From contig JADGQN010000110.1 of the NCBI GenBank assembly GCA_017881765.1, positions 1 to 11,646 of the forward strand: a stretch of 11,646 bases of DNA. Direction: 5' to 3'. Origin of the DNA: Syntrophobacterales bacterium (GTDB taxonomy: Bacteria; Desulfobacterota; Syntrophorhabdia; Syntrophorhabdales; WCHB1-27). The notes beneath the pieces are model-generated. The model was not told where the DNA came from. It searched no databases and was given only the letters and a program-made list of their open reading frames with translations. Below are positions 1 through 7,370 of the stretch, piece after piece. The position numbers were made by a program, and so were the translations under genes. Within the stretch, counting starts at the first letter, position 1; each line of letters opens with the position of its first letter.

Positions 1-51
1 TTTTGCAATTGACATGATGGGCACTGAAGGACGTTGGAAAGGAGGATTGGG

Positions 52-288
52 ATGGCGTTCAAAACGATCTACTTCAACGAGGATGTATGCACGGGGTGTA
101 ACACGTGTGTGGACGTCTGCATGTGCGATAAACTGGCGCCTAATCCTGAACAAGGGAAGCCACCGGTCGAGCTTTACCCTGATGAATGCTGGTTTTGCGG
201 CTGTTGCGTGACTCATTGTCCGCAAGGAGAAAAACGCGCGATCGAGTTCATCACACCGTTCCCGATGCGGGGCGCATTCAAAATGTAG
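52..288 (+). CDS. Small 2[4Fe-4S] ferredoxin, AprB-like, partner of the next flavoprotein
   Basis: A 78-residue cytoplasmic iron-sulfur protein that should pass electrons to or from the flavoprotein starting 58 bp downstream. Two cluster-binding motifs are visible: C13-x2-C16-x2-C19-x3-C23 and C46-x2-C49-x2-C52-x3-C56-P. The second, with its CWFCGCC...CPQG run, strongly resembles the beta subunit of adenylylsulfate reductase (AprB). The long C-terminal tail of true AprB, which wraps around AprA, is absent; this protein stops soon after the second cluster. There are extra cysteines at 25 and 51. The ATG at 52 is preferred over an in-frame TTG at 34 because a strong Shine-Dalgarno (AAAGGAGG, 38-45) lies 6 bases before it. 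The ferredoxin call is firm; the AprB-like relationship is by recalled sequence pattern, and the substrate of the pair is unknown. Confidence 0.88.
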   Translation: MAFKTIYFNEDVCTGCNTCVDVCMCDKLAPNPEQGKPPVELYPDECWFCGCCVTHCPQGEKRAIEFITPFPMRGAFKM

Positions 289-346
289 AAGGGCGATGGA
301 GGGTGCAGGACCGGGATGAATTTCAGAACATAAGGAAAAGAGAGAT

Positions 347-2119
347 ATGACAGAACTTAAAACAATTCCTGTTGAAACAGACGTACTAATCATCGGAGGC
401 GGTGCCGCGGGCTGCATGGCCGCGATCAAGGCAGCGGAGAATCAGGATGTCGCGGTTACCCTGGTGGACAAGTCGAATACAGTCGCGAGCGGCTGTACCG
501 CTTCGGGCATAGACCATATTTGGTCCTATATTCCACCCGTACATGAGCCGATGGGTTACACGCTTGAGGAGATGGCGGAAGACCACCGCCAGGGGATCGC
601 GTCCGGCTTTTTCCGCAGAGACCTTTTTATGCTGGTTGCAGGCACCATGTACGAGCGTGTTCTCGACCTGGAGCGGTTCGGCCTCAACTTCCGGTACGAG
701 GACAGCAAAGCCCCGGGCAAGTTCCGGATAGTCGACCAATTTCACAGCGTACCCGCTGCTTTCAACTTTGATGGGAAGCCCTTGAAGGCAAAACTGACGG
801 CAGAAGCGAAGAAAAGGGGTGTAAAGATCATCAACCGGGTCCAGATGACCGACCTGATAGTGACTGACGGCCAGGTCTCGGGCGCGGTTGGCGTGGGGAC
901 GCGAACAGGTGACGTCTATTTTTTCAGGACAAAGGCCCTGGTGCTTGCGACCGGTAGATCGAACAGACTTTCCCGCAATCTGACAGGGATCGACTTCAAC
1001 ACGCGCTTGCCTTCCACGTTGACAGGAGATGGCACCTCAATGGCAACACGGGTCGGCCTGCCCATCATCAATATCGAGTTCCTGGGGGGAAGGCGTTTAA
1101 ATGCCGCGGGCAACTACTATCCCAACTATGGAGACCCGCGGAACACTACCCAGCCGGCAGGTCGCATTACTGATCAAGCGGGGAACGTGATCGTGCCGAG
1201 GACCCGGTTCTACGACTGGGAAAAGCTGGGCAAGGAAAAGATCGATGCTGTGGAAAGAAGAAAAGAGTGGATTGCAGCGCAAAAGGCGGTAAAGAGCGGC
1301 CGCGGCAGCCTCACGAGGAGAACCGCCCAGGGAGAAGGCCCTTTCTACCTTGATTTCAGCGAGGCGACGGACTATGAGGCAGAGTATATCGCCTGGTCGA
1401 TCAGGAACGAAGGCAAAGGAACGCAGTTCATGCGCTATTTCGAAGACGAGGAAGGTTTGAACCTCAAGCGGAATGCCCAGGAATACAGCGGTTGGGCCGT
1501 CCGGGAGCTTTCAGGCACTGCGGCAAAGGGGTTGTGGGTGAACAAGGATCTGGAGACAGAGATAAGAAATCTTTTCGGCGCCGGGGACGAGGTGGGCGGA
1601 ATGCCGTGGGCCGCATCCCCCGGCGCATTTACCATGGGATGGCGCGCGGGAGAGATGGCAGGGATGCGTGCCAGAGAACAGAAGAGCCTCTTGAAAACGG
1701 GTAGAGAACTGGTAAGAGCCCGCAGGGATAAATGTCAGCAGGCACTGAACCGGGACCGGGGTTTTCATTGGAAAGAGATCGAGACCTATGTTCAGAGCCT
1801 CATCGATTTCTACTGCGGGGAGATACGCGGGGAGGGGCTTCTCAAACGTGGTCTTGAGCGGCTCGACTATGCCAGACGCGCACCCATGAAGGCGGAGAAT
1901 ATGCACGAGCTTGCCCGTATACTTGAGGTGGAGTCAATCATGGACAACGCGGAGCTTGTGATCCGCTCTTCGATTGAGCGCAAGGAGAGCCGCGCATCGT
2001 TCGAGTTCCGCAGGGCCGAATACCCTGAACAGGATGACAAGAACTGGCTATGCTTCCTAGGCATCAGACGGGAGGGAGACGGAAACTTTACATTCGCCAA
2101 ACTGCCTGTCGACAAGTGA
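347..2119 (+). CDS. FAD-dependent oxidoreductase, AprA / fumarate reductase flavoprotein family
   Basis: A 590-residue flavoprotein with no signal peptide or membrane segment. The N-terminal Rossmann motif G17-x-G19-x2-G22 follows a hydrophobic beta strand, with the acidic D41 at the end of the second strand to bind the FAD ribose. The second FAD motif, L-F-G-A-G-D-E-V-G-G, is at 409-418. A G-E-G-P-F-Y-L-D stretch at 329-336 resembles the GRGPIYMD segment of adenylylsulfate reductase alpha. It is shorter than sulfate-reducer AprA (about 660 residues), and no other sulfate-reduction gene is visible. It is therefore best called an AprA-like member of the succinate dehydrogenase/fumarate reductase flavoprotein superfamily rather than a true APS reductase. 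The ferredoxin directly upstream is its likely electron partner. Only a weak purine-rich ribosome-binding site (AAGGAAAAGAGAGA) precedes the ATG. The real substrate may be a carboxylate, given the Bug receptors further along, but that is inference. Confidence 0.85.
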   Translation: MTELKTIPVETDVLIIGGGAAGCMAAIKAAENQDVAVTLVDKSNTVASGCTASGIDHIWSYIPPVHEPMGYTLEEMAEDHRQGIASGFFRRDLFMLVAGTMYERVLDLERFGLNFRYEDSKAPGKFRIVDQFHSVPAAFNFDGKPLKAKLTAEAKKRGVKIINRVQMTDLIVTDGQVSGAVGVGTRTGDVYFFRTKALVLATGRSNRLSRNLTGIDFNTRLPSTLTGDGTSMATRVGLPIINIEFLGGRRLNAAGNYYPNYGDPRNTTQPAGRITDQAGNVIVPRTRFYDWEKLGKEKIDAVERRKEWIAAQKAVKSGRGSLTRRTAQGEGPFYLDFSEATDYEAEYIAWSIRNEGKGTQFMRYFEDEEGLNLKRNAQEYSGWAVRELSGTAAKGLWVNKDLETEIRNLFGAGDEVGGMPWAASPGAFTMGWRAGEMAGMRAREQKSLLKTGRELVRARRDKCQQALNRDRGFHWKEIETYVQSLIDFYCGEIRGEGLLKRGLERLDYARRAPMKAENMHELARILEVESIMDNAELVIRSSIERKESRASFEFRRAEYPEQDDKNWLCFLGIRREGDGNFTFAKLPVDK

Positions 2120-2122
2120 TGC

Positions 2123-2173
2123 CGGGTTAGAACCTGTGGAAAAATCGCCTCAATAAGTGCAGGTTCTTGCCCG
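2123..2173 (+). terminator. Hairpin just after the flavoprotein gene (possible terminator or 3' stabiliser)
   Basis: CGGG (2123-2126) and AGAACCTG (2129-2136) pair with CAGGTTCT (2160-2167) and CCCG (2170-2173). This gives a 12-bp stem with one 2x2 internal loop and a 23-nt apical loop, starting 3 bases past the stop codon. No T-run follows, so it is not a standard intrinsic terminator; Rho-dependent termination or 3'-end protection fits equally well. Confidence 0.4.
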
Positions 2174-2348
2174 CATGTGCGTACCTTTAGTGTCTGCTGG
2201 TGTCTCCCAGCCACACTCACCTTTTTTTCTGGTGCAAGATAAATCCGAAACTTGGGTCTGTTTATGAAATGAAAGTCTGTCTGTCTTTCGCGCAAGTCCA
2301 GGGCCTGACGTCTGAAGTCCGGCGTCTGAGTTACAGTTGTCTGTGAAC

Positions 2349-2377
2349 TTGACAGGCGCAGGCACCGGATGTAATAT
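2349..2377 (+). promoter_or_regulatory. Sigma70-type promoter of the MarR-efflux operon
   Basis: A perfect -35 TTGACA (2349-2354) is followed after 17 bases by TAATAT (2372-2377), a 4/6 match to the -10 consensus. Transcription would begin near 2384, giving a leader of about 27 nt before the ATG at 2411. The predicted start lies inside the palindrome at 2381-2392, so a bound repressor would block polymerase. Confidence 0.65.
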
Positions 2378-2380
2378 TGA

Positions 2381-2406
2381 TTGTCGTGACAACATTGTCA
2401 TAACAA
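2381..2406. promoter_or_regulatory. Two palindromic operator copies, likely MarR autoregulation site
   Basis: TTGTCGTGACAA (2381-2392) is a perfect 12-bp palindrome. TTGTCATAACAA (2395-2406) is a near-copy that differs at three positions and keeps most of the symmetry. Their centres are 14 bp apart. They lie between the -10 box and the start codon of the MarR gene, the usual place for a self-repressing MarR operator. That the adjacent MarR protein binds here is inferred from position and symmetry. Confidence 0.65.
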
Positions 2407-2410
2407 CTTT

Positions 2411-2899
2411 ATGGCCAAGACAGGTACGAAGCCACCCCGGAGCGCGACGAAAGTAAAATCCTATTCCCTGGATCAGTCGCTCGGGTTCTCGATCTACCGC
2501 GTTCATACCCAAGGAACTAATGTATTGCGGAGAGCTTTCCAGGCCGCGGGTTATGACGTGACGCCTGAGCAATGGGGTGTGCTCGCCCGGTTGCGGGAAG
2601 AGGAAGGCGCGAATCAGACCCAGCTCGGCCAAAAGACGCTGAAGGATCGCCATAACATCACACGAATTCTCAACCTCCTCGAAAAAAGGGGGTATATCGA
2701 ACGCCGGCCCGATAAAGCCGACAAACGTGCTTACCGTGTTTTTCTGACCGCGGCTGGTCGGGCTACGCAGGAGGAACTGGCCCCGATAGCCCTGGATTAC
2801 CGGAAATCGGCCTTCAAGGGGCTCACGCAGGAAGATCTTCGGACCATGCGGATACTCCTTGAGCGCATCGTGAAGAACCTTGAAAAGAGATTGCAGTAA
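2411..2899 (+). CDS. MarR-family transcriptional regulator
   Basis: A 162-residue winged helix-turn-helix protein, slightly longer than typical MarR proteins (about 140-150) because of a basic N-terminal extension of about 18 residues. The DNA-binding core runs from about 50 to 115: a helix around TPEQWGVL, a recognition helix around 76-92 (DRHNITRILNLLEKRGYI), and the wing RRPDKADKRAYRVFLTAAG (98-116) with the D-x-R signature at D104-K105-R106. The terminal helices (about 18-45 and 118-160) would form the dimer interface. It is the first gene of a run with the EmrA- and EmrB-like genes, the classic mprA/emrR-emrA-emrB order, so it most likely represses the pump and itself until a phenolic or hydrophobic ligand binds. 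No good Shine-Dalgarno precedes the ATG; the spacer before it is occupied by the second palindrome. Confidence 0.92.
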   Translation: MAKTGTKPPRSATKVKSYSLDQSLGFSIYRVHTQGTNVLRRAFQAAGYDVTPEQWGVLARLREEEGANQTQLGQKTLKDRHNITRILNLLEKRGYIERRPDKADKRAYRVFLTAAGRATQEELAPIALDYRKSAFKGLTQEDLRTMRILLERIVKNLEKRLQ

Positions 2900-2930
2900 C
2901 TGGTAAGCCGGAAATGGAAGAAGAAGCAGT

Positions 2931-3977
2931 ATGAGGAGATGGGCATTCAGGGGATTCATCGGGCTGGCGATCTTAGTAGCCTGCATCTACGGGGTCTTTC
3001 GCTTCATCCACTCGCTTTCTCACGAGAGCACGGATGACGCGTACGTCGCCGGGATAATAGTCCCTGTTTCCGCTGAGGTAAGGGGGAAGGTGGTGAGCGT
3101 TTATATCGACGACAACCAATCCGTCGCCGTGGGAGCACGCCTGTGTGAGATATTTCCTGAAGATTATCTTCATACGCTGACAGAGAAAAAGGGGACGGTG
3201 TCGCGGTTCACGGCGGAAGATCGCGAATTACATGCTTCCATAGCGGCAAGAAAGAAGGCGCTGGTGCAGGCGGAGGCCAACCTGGAGGCCGTTCGTGCCG
3301 AGGAGAGTCTGGCCAGCAAAGAGTTGAAACGTTACGAAAGGCTCTTCAAAGAGGAAGCGGTGTCAGCTACCCAGTACGACCAGATCGAATCACGCTCGAA
3401 GGTCGCGCACGCTCGCCGGGAAGCAGCAGCGGCGGCTGTGGCGGAAGCAGAGGCCTCGGTGGAGGCTCTGCAGGCCCGGCTGACAACACAGGAGTTCAGG
3501 ATCAAAGAGGCAGAGGCCTCGCAAAGTCAGGCCCAGCTCGATCTGAAGAGAACGGTTGTTGTGGCGCCTATCACGGGAAGAATCGCGCGGAAGAACGTTG
3601 ATCCGGGAAAGTACGTGCAGCCCGGGCAGCCTCTCCTTTCGATCGTAAAAGAGGATACGTGGGTCATCGCCAATTTTAAGGAAACACAAATAGAAAAAAT
3701 GGCAGTGGGACAGCATGTGGAAATAGAAGCAGATGCCTACCCGGGGGTTACCTTCAAAGGACACGTTGACAGTCTGCAGCCCGGTACCGGCGGCGTCTTC
3801 AGCTTACTCCCCCCGGAGAATGCTACAGGCAATTTCGTTAAAGTCGTGCAGCGCCTTCCGGTAAAGATCGTCCTGGAATCCCCGTTTGACCCGGCCCATC
3901 CCCTGTGGCCCGGCCTCTCCGTTATTCCGACCGTGGACGTGAGCCGCCAGACCGGTCCTAAGCTCTCCCGTAAATAA
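2931..3977 (+). CDS. emrA: EmrA/HlyD-type membrane fusion protein of an efflux pump
   Basis: A 348-residue periplasmic adaptor linking the inner-membrane exporter to an outer-membrane channel. A short cytoplasmic N-terminus is followed by one membrane anchor (about 6-27) and the family signature STDDAYV at 33-39. The first half of the lipoyl/biotinyl-like domain follows (about 42-75, with G-K-V-V-x-V...N-Q-x-V), then a long alanine- and glutamate-rich coiled-coil hairpin (about 85-200) and the second lipoyl half near TVVVAPITGRI. The C-terminal beta domain carries the EmrA hallmarks NFKETQ and NATGNFVKVVQRLPVKI. The gene starts 31 bp after the MarR gene and ends 7 bp before the exporter gene, so the three are almost surely co-transcribed. 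No outer-membrane TolC-like gene is in the window; the pump must borrow one. Confidence 0.93.
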   Translation: MRRWAFRGFIGLAILVACIYGVFRFIHSLSHESTDDAYVAGIIVPVSAEVRGKVVSVYIDDNQSVAVGARLCEIFPEDYLHTLTEKKGTVSRFTAEDRELHASIAARKKALVQAEANLEAVRAEESLASKELKRYERLFKEEAVSATQYDQIESRSKVAHARREAAAAAVAEAEASVEALQARLTTQEFRIKEAEASQSQAQLDLKRTVVVAPITGRIARKNVDPGKYVQPGQPLLSIVKEDTWVIANFKETQIEKMAVGQHVEIEADAYPGVTFKGHVDSLQPGTGGVFSLLPPENATGNFVKVVQRLPVKIVLESPFDPAHPLWPGLSVIPTVDVSRQTGPKLSRK

Positions 3978-3984
3978 GGCTGCG

Positions 3985-5538
3985 ATGGACGCAGGATACA
4001 AAACGCATAAATGGATGGTTACCGTGACTGTGATGACCGGCACCATCATGGCTGCGCTCGACATCAGCATCGTCAATGTGGCGCTGCCCCACATGCGCGG
4101 GTCGCTCGGGGCCTCGGTTGAGGAGATCACCTGGGTCGCGACGGGGTACCTGCTCTCGAGCGTCATCATCATGCCGATCATTGCGCTTTTGAGTTCCCGG
4201 ATCGGACGCAAGCGGTTCTACATCCTTTCCGTCCTGCTCTTTACAGGAGCCTCCATGCTGTGCGGAATAGCCTGGGACCTTCCATCAATCGTCATCTTCC
4301 GTATCATCCAGGGCATGGGCGGCGGCACCCTTATACCGATGTCACAGGCGCTGCTCAGAGAGACATTCCCTCATGACGAACAGGGAACGGCAATGGGCAT
4401 TTACGGACTCGGCACCATTCTGGGTCCGGCCTTCGGGCCGACCCTCGGGGGATGGCTCACGGACACGTATTCGTGGCGCTGGATATTCTATATCAACGTG
4501 CCGGTCGGCGTCCTGAACATCTTCCTGATCATGCAGTTTATCAAGGATCCACCCTATCTCGTCCGGGAGAGCGGGAAGCTGGACTTTGCCGGCCTTTTTT
4601 TCATGGCTGTGGGATTGGGCGCGCTCCAGATCATGCTTGAGAGAGGTGATCAGAAGGACTGGTTTTCGTCAAACCTCATCACGTATCTCGCCATTGCCAC
4701 CTGCATCGGACTTGCCCTGTTTGTATGGCGGGAGTTGACCACGGACAGGCCGGCCGTCAACCTCCGCATCCTGAAGGACCTCAACTTCACGTCGGGGACC
4801 TTCCTCGGCGGTATCCTCGGACTGGGTCTTTTCAGCAGCATCTTTGTGCTACCGCTTTTCCTGCAGCAGCTGCTTCACTATCCGGCTTACAATGCAGGGC
4901 TTATCCTTATGCCGCGCAGCCTTGCCATGGCCATTTCCATGCCTCTCGGAGGCAGGATGTATAACAGGGTGGGGCCCAAGCTTCTGGTCGGGACCGGCCT
5001 CGCGCTCAATGCCGTCTCATTTTACGAGCTTTCACTCATGTCGCTTAACGTCGGCTATTGGGATATCTTCCTTCCTCAGTTCTTGCAGGGTATCGGATTC
5101 GGTCTCATATTTGTCTCGCTGAGCACAGCGGTGCTCTCCACCATAGACAAGCCCTCCATGACCGCTGCTTCCGGACTCTACAATGTCGTACGGCAGGTCT
5201 TCGGCAGCGTGGGCATTGCTTTGGCCGCCACAATGCTGACCCGGGGAGAGACCTGGAACAGGGCAATGCTCACCGAACACGTGACCGTCTTCAGCGATAC
5301 CACCGCTCAAACGGTGCGCGCTTTTTCTTCATTGTTGTCTTCTCATGGGGCGGACCCGACTACAGCGGGCACCGGGGCTTTGAAAATGCTGGAAGATATG
5401 GTGATGAGGCAGGCAAGCATGTTATCCTATAACCATGTATTTTTCCTTATCGCGGCCCTCTTTTTTCTCTCAATGCCCCTGGTCCTTCTTGTCAAGGACC
5501 CGCACAGGGCCGCCGCCGAACCTGTGGTTGCTGACTGA
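3985..5538 (+). CDS. emrB: EmrB/QacA-type MFS drug exporter (DHA2, 14 helices)
   Basis: A 517-residue inner-membrane proton-coupled exporter; the length and hydrophobic pattern fit the 14-helix DHA2 family. Visible motifs are LDISIVNVALP at 25-35 with the membrane-embedded D26 (motif D1), WVATGYLLSS in helix 2, SRIGRKRFY at 71-79 (motif A between helices 2 and 3), and a glycine- and proline-rich motif C in helix 5 (GLGTILGPAFGPTLGGW) followed by SWRWIFYINVPVG. The ATG is 7 bp after the EmrA-like gene, with AAGG overlapping that stop region as its ribosome-binding site. Substrates are probably hydrophobic or weak-acid toxins; the sequence cannot say which. Confidence 0.94.
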   Translation: MDAGYKTHKWMVTVTVMTGTIMAALDISIVNVALPHMRGSLGASVEEITWVATGYLLSSVIIMPIIALLSSRIGRKRFYILSVLLFTGASMLCGIAWDLPSIVIFRIIQGMGGGTLIPMSQALLRETFPHDEQGTAMGIYGLGTILGPAFGPTLGGWLTDTYSWRWIFYINVPVGVLNIFLIMQFIKDPPYLVRESGKLDFAGLFFMAVGLGALQIMLERGDQKDWFSSNLITYLAIATCIGLALFVWRELTTDRPAVNLRILKDLNFTSGTFLGGILGLGLFSSIFVLPLFLQQLLHYPAYNAGLILMPRSLAMAISMPLGGRMYNRVGPKLLVGTGLALNAVSFYELSLMSLNVGYWDIFLPQFLQGIGFGLIFVSLSTAVLSTIDKPSMTAASGLYNVVRQVFGSVGIALAATMLTRGETWNRAMLTEHVTVFSDTTAQTVRAFSSLLSSHGADPTTAGTGALKMLEDMVMRQASMLSYNHVFFLIAALFFLSMPLVLLVKDPHRAAAEPVVAD

Positions 5539-5558
5539 TAAGTAACATGGAGGTGTAG

Positions 5559-6203
5559 ATGGAAGAAGATGCGCATATTGCGATCACTATATCGAAACAG
5601 ATGGGAAGCGGCGGTTCGTACGTGGGCTACCTTGTGGCAAAAGAGCTGGGTTTTAAGTACATAGACCGCGAAATCCTGCGCGAAGCGGCAGCACGTCTTG
5701 GCACTGACGCGAAAGTCCTCGAAGACCATGATGAAAGGTCGTGCGGCCTCATCGATAATCTTGTCAGGGCATTCTCCTTCGGGACGCCTGAAACAGCCTA
5801 CATACCCCCTATGAGCCGGCCTATTTATGATAAGGATCTGTTCACCCTGGAGTCGAAGATCATGAATGAGATCGTGGACCGTTGCAGTGCCGTCATCGCC
5901 GGACGGGCCGGATTTCATGCTTTGCGCGAACGGCCGGGAGTGATTCGCGTATTTGTCCACGCTCCGATCGAGTTTCGAGTCGAGCGCGTGATGCGGGCGC
6001 AGCATACGGAGGACATCGCCCACGCCAGGGCACAAGTGGAGGATTCGGACCGCAGAAGGAGCAAGTTCGTGCGGGACATGGTCGGTGTGGTCTGGACCGA
6101 TGCCCGAAACTATCATCTGTGCATCGATACGAGCGGTGTCGGCTTCCCCACGGCCGCCGAGATGATTATCAAGCTGGCTGACAGGAAACTCAGTAGCTCT
6201 TAG
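5559..6203 (+). CDS. Cytidylate kinase-like family protein
   Basis: A 214-residue protein of the cytidylate kinase-like family. The N-terminus reads ITISKQMGSGGSYVGYLVAKEL with a DRE motif shortly after (YIDREIL), the typical opening of this group. The nucleotide-binding loop is GSGGSYVG and lacks the lysine of a classical Walker A (GxxGxGK[ST]); this is normal for this family but leaves its catalytic activity uncertain. An AGRAGFHAL segment and a FVHAP segment followed by arginine-rich helices (EFRVERVMRAQ, DRRRSKFVRDM) match the lid and substrate region of nucleoside monophosphate kinases. A clear ribosome-binding site (GGAGG) precedes the ATG. The gene begins 20 bp after the exporter stop and should be on the same transcript. 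Its role beside an efflux pump is unknown; the true housekeeping Cmk is probably elsewhere. Confidence 0.82.
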   Translation: MEEDAHIAITISKQMGSGGSYVGYLVAKELGFKYIDREILREAAARLGTDAKVLEDHDERSCGLIDNLVRAFSFGTPETAYIPPMSRPIYDKDLFTLESKIMNEIVDRCSAVIAGRAGFHALRERPGVIRVFVHAPIEFRVERVMRAQHTEDIAHARAQVEDSDRRRSKFVRDMVGVVWTDARNYHLCIDTSGVGFPTAAEMIIKLADRKLSSS

Positions 6204-6258
6204 TTTTGTTGCCCAAGGTTGCCCCCAACCGGGTCTTGCAGAACGAGCGAAGAATTTG

Positions 6259-6287
6259 TTGACATGCTACTTCGTCCTGTGTAAGAA
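6259..6287 (+). promoter_or_regulatory. Possible promoter of the tandem Bug receptor genes
   Basis: A perfect TTGACA (6259-6264) is followed after 17 bases by TAAGAA (6282-6287), which matches the -10 consensus at only 3 of 6 positions. It lies in the 130-bp gap after the kinase-like gene, about 45 bp before the first Bug start, so it would drive both tandem genes. The -35 is convincing and the -10 weak. Confidence 0.4.
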
Positions 6288-6333
6288 CTGACCTGTAGAG
6301 CGTCAAAGTTATTTATATTACGAGAGGTGTTTG

Positions 6334-7329
6334 ATGAGAATGGGTGGAAGCAAGGCAAAACTTCTTGCGGTGGTGCTTGGATCTATATTTTCCATCACAC
6401 TGGCTGGCTCCCTCTGGGGCCAGCCGGCCTATCCAGCGAAGCAGATCGACCTGCTCATCGGCTATGCGCCCGGCGGGATTGTGGATGTTTCCGAGCGCTT
6501 TCTCGCGGGCAAGGCCGAGAAGATTCTGGGCCAGTCGATGGTTATCACCAATAATGGCGGCGGCGGCAGCTCCGTGGCCGTGGCCATCGTTGCCACGAAG
6601 CAGCCGGACGGCTATTTTCTTGCCGGCTGTGGGAGCACCGGCCTCGTGAGGATTCCGCAATTCAGAACCGTTCCTTATAAATGGGACGACCTCACGCCGA
6701 TCATGCACTTCGCCACGCCGATTTTGACGTCCCTTGTGGTGCGGTCGGATTCGCCCTTCAAGACCGTCAAAGATCTCGTTGAATACGCAAGGAAGAACCC
6801 GGGCAAGGTGACGTACAGCACCACGGGCGTCGGATCGCCCATGCACATGGGCATGGAATATATTGCAAAACAGGAGGGGATCAAATGGACACATGTTCCC
6901 TATCCCGGTACGATGCCTGCTTTTATGGCGCTGCTCGGCAACCACGTGACAGCTCAGGCGGGGGCCGCCGAATGTGTCCCTTACATAAAAGAGGGCAAGG
7001 TCAGGCTGCTAGCAACTATAAGCGAAAAACGCGTCAAAACCTTCCCGGATGTTCCGACCCTCAGGGAGCTCGGCTACGACACCTTCAACGAAACCGTTTT
7101 CATGTTTGCAGCGCCCAAAGGGACGCCTCAACCTGTTATCGATAAGCTAGACAATGCATTGCACAAGAGTATGGCAGATCCCGACTTCAACGGTTTGATG
7201 GCGAAGCTGGAGATGGAGCCGTCGTACAGGAATTCTGCCGACACGAGGAAATACCTGGAGGATGCGCAAGGCCGCATCGGGAAGCTGATACGCGAGTTGA
7301 AGATACCCAGAGAAGATGAAAAGAAATGA
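6334..7329 (+). CDS. Bug/TctC-family periplasmic solute-binding receptor, tandem copy 1
   Basis: A 331-residue exported receptor of the tripartite tricarboxylate transporter type, which binds carboxylates or related small molecules in the periplasm. The first 24-29 residues are a Sec signal peptide with a basic start, a hydrophobic core and likely cleavage near TLAGSLWG/QPAYP. The mature protein opens with the family's YPxKxIDLLIGYAPGG segment. The pocket motif P46-G47-G48-x-x-D51-x-x-E-R is close to the usual PGGxxDxxAR, with E-R replacing A-R. Other family blocks are NNGGGGS, PDGY, NPGKVTYSTTGVGSP, VPYPGTMPA and FPDVPTLRELGYD. The ATG at 6334 is chosen over a TTG at 6331 and an ATG at 6340 because GAGGTG at 6324-6329 sits 4 bases upstream. 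Its stop overlaps an ATG in the next frame, but the better start of the next gene is 41 bp on. No TctA or TctB gene is present in the window. Confidence 0.92.
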   Translation: MRMGGSKAKLLAVVLGSIFSITLAGSLWGQPAYPAKQIDLLIGYAPGGIVDVSERFLAGKAEKILGQSMVITNNGGGGSSVAVAIVATKQPDGYFLAGCGSTGLVRIPQFRTVPYKWDDLTPIMHFATPILTSLVVRSDSPFKTVKDLVEYARKNPGKVTYSTTGVGSPMHMGMEYIAKQEGIKWTHVPYPGTMPAFMALLGNHVTAQAGAAECVPYIKEGKVRLLATISEKRVKTFPDVPTLRELGYDTFNETVFMFAAPKGTPQPVIDKLDNALHKSMADPDFNGLMAKLEMEPSYRNSADTRKYLEDAQGRIGKLIRELKIPREDEKK

Positions 7330-7370
7330 TGAGACTACTTCCAGCTATTAGAACCGTACGAGGTGTTTTT

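Noticed and set aside
9..14. Perfect TTGACA near the window start as promoter for the ferredoxin
   Set aside because: No acceptable -10 box lies 16-18 bases downstream, and the ferredoxin Shine-Dalgarno is already at 38-45, leaving no room for a leader.
1511..1906. 131-codon open frame on the minus strand inside the flavoprotein gene
   Set aside because: Fully antisense to conserved FAD-domain coding sequence; no family features or ribosome-binding site.
2150..2986. 278-codon open frame on the minus strand across the MarR gene and its upstream region
   Set aside because: It lies antisense to a well-supported MarR gene and into the EmrA gene, shows no recognisable domain, and has a proline/arginine-rich composition typical of an antisense shadow.
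6217..6230. GGTTG-CCCC-CAACC hairpin after the kinase-like gene as a terminator
   Set aside because: Only a 5-bp stem with no T-run after it; too weak to call.
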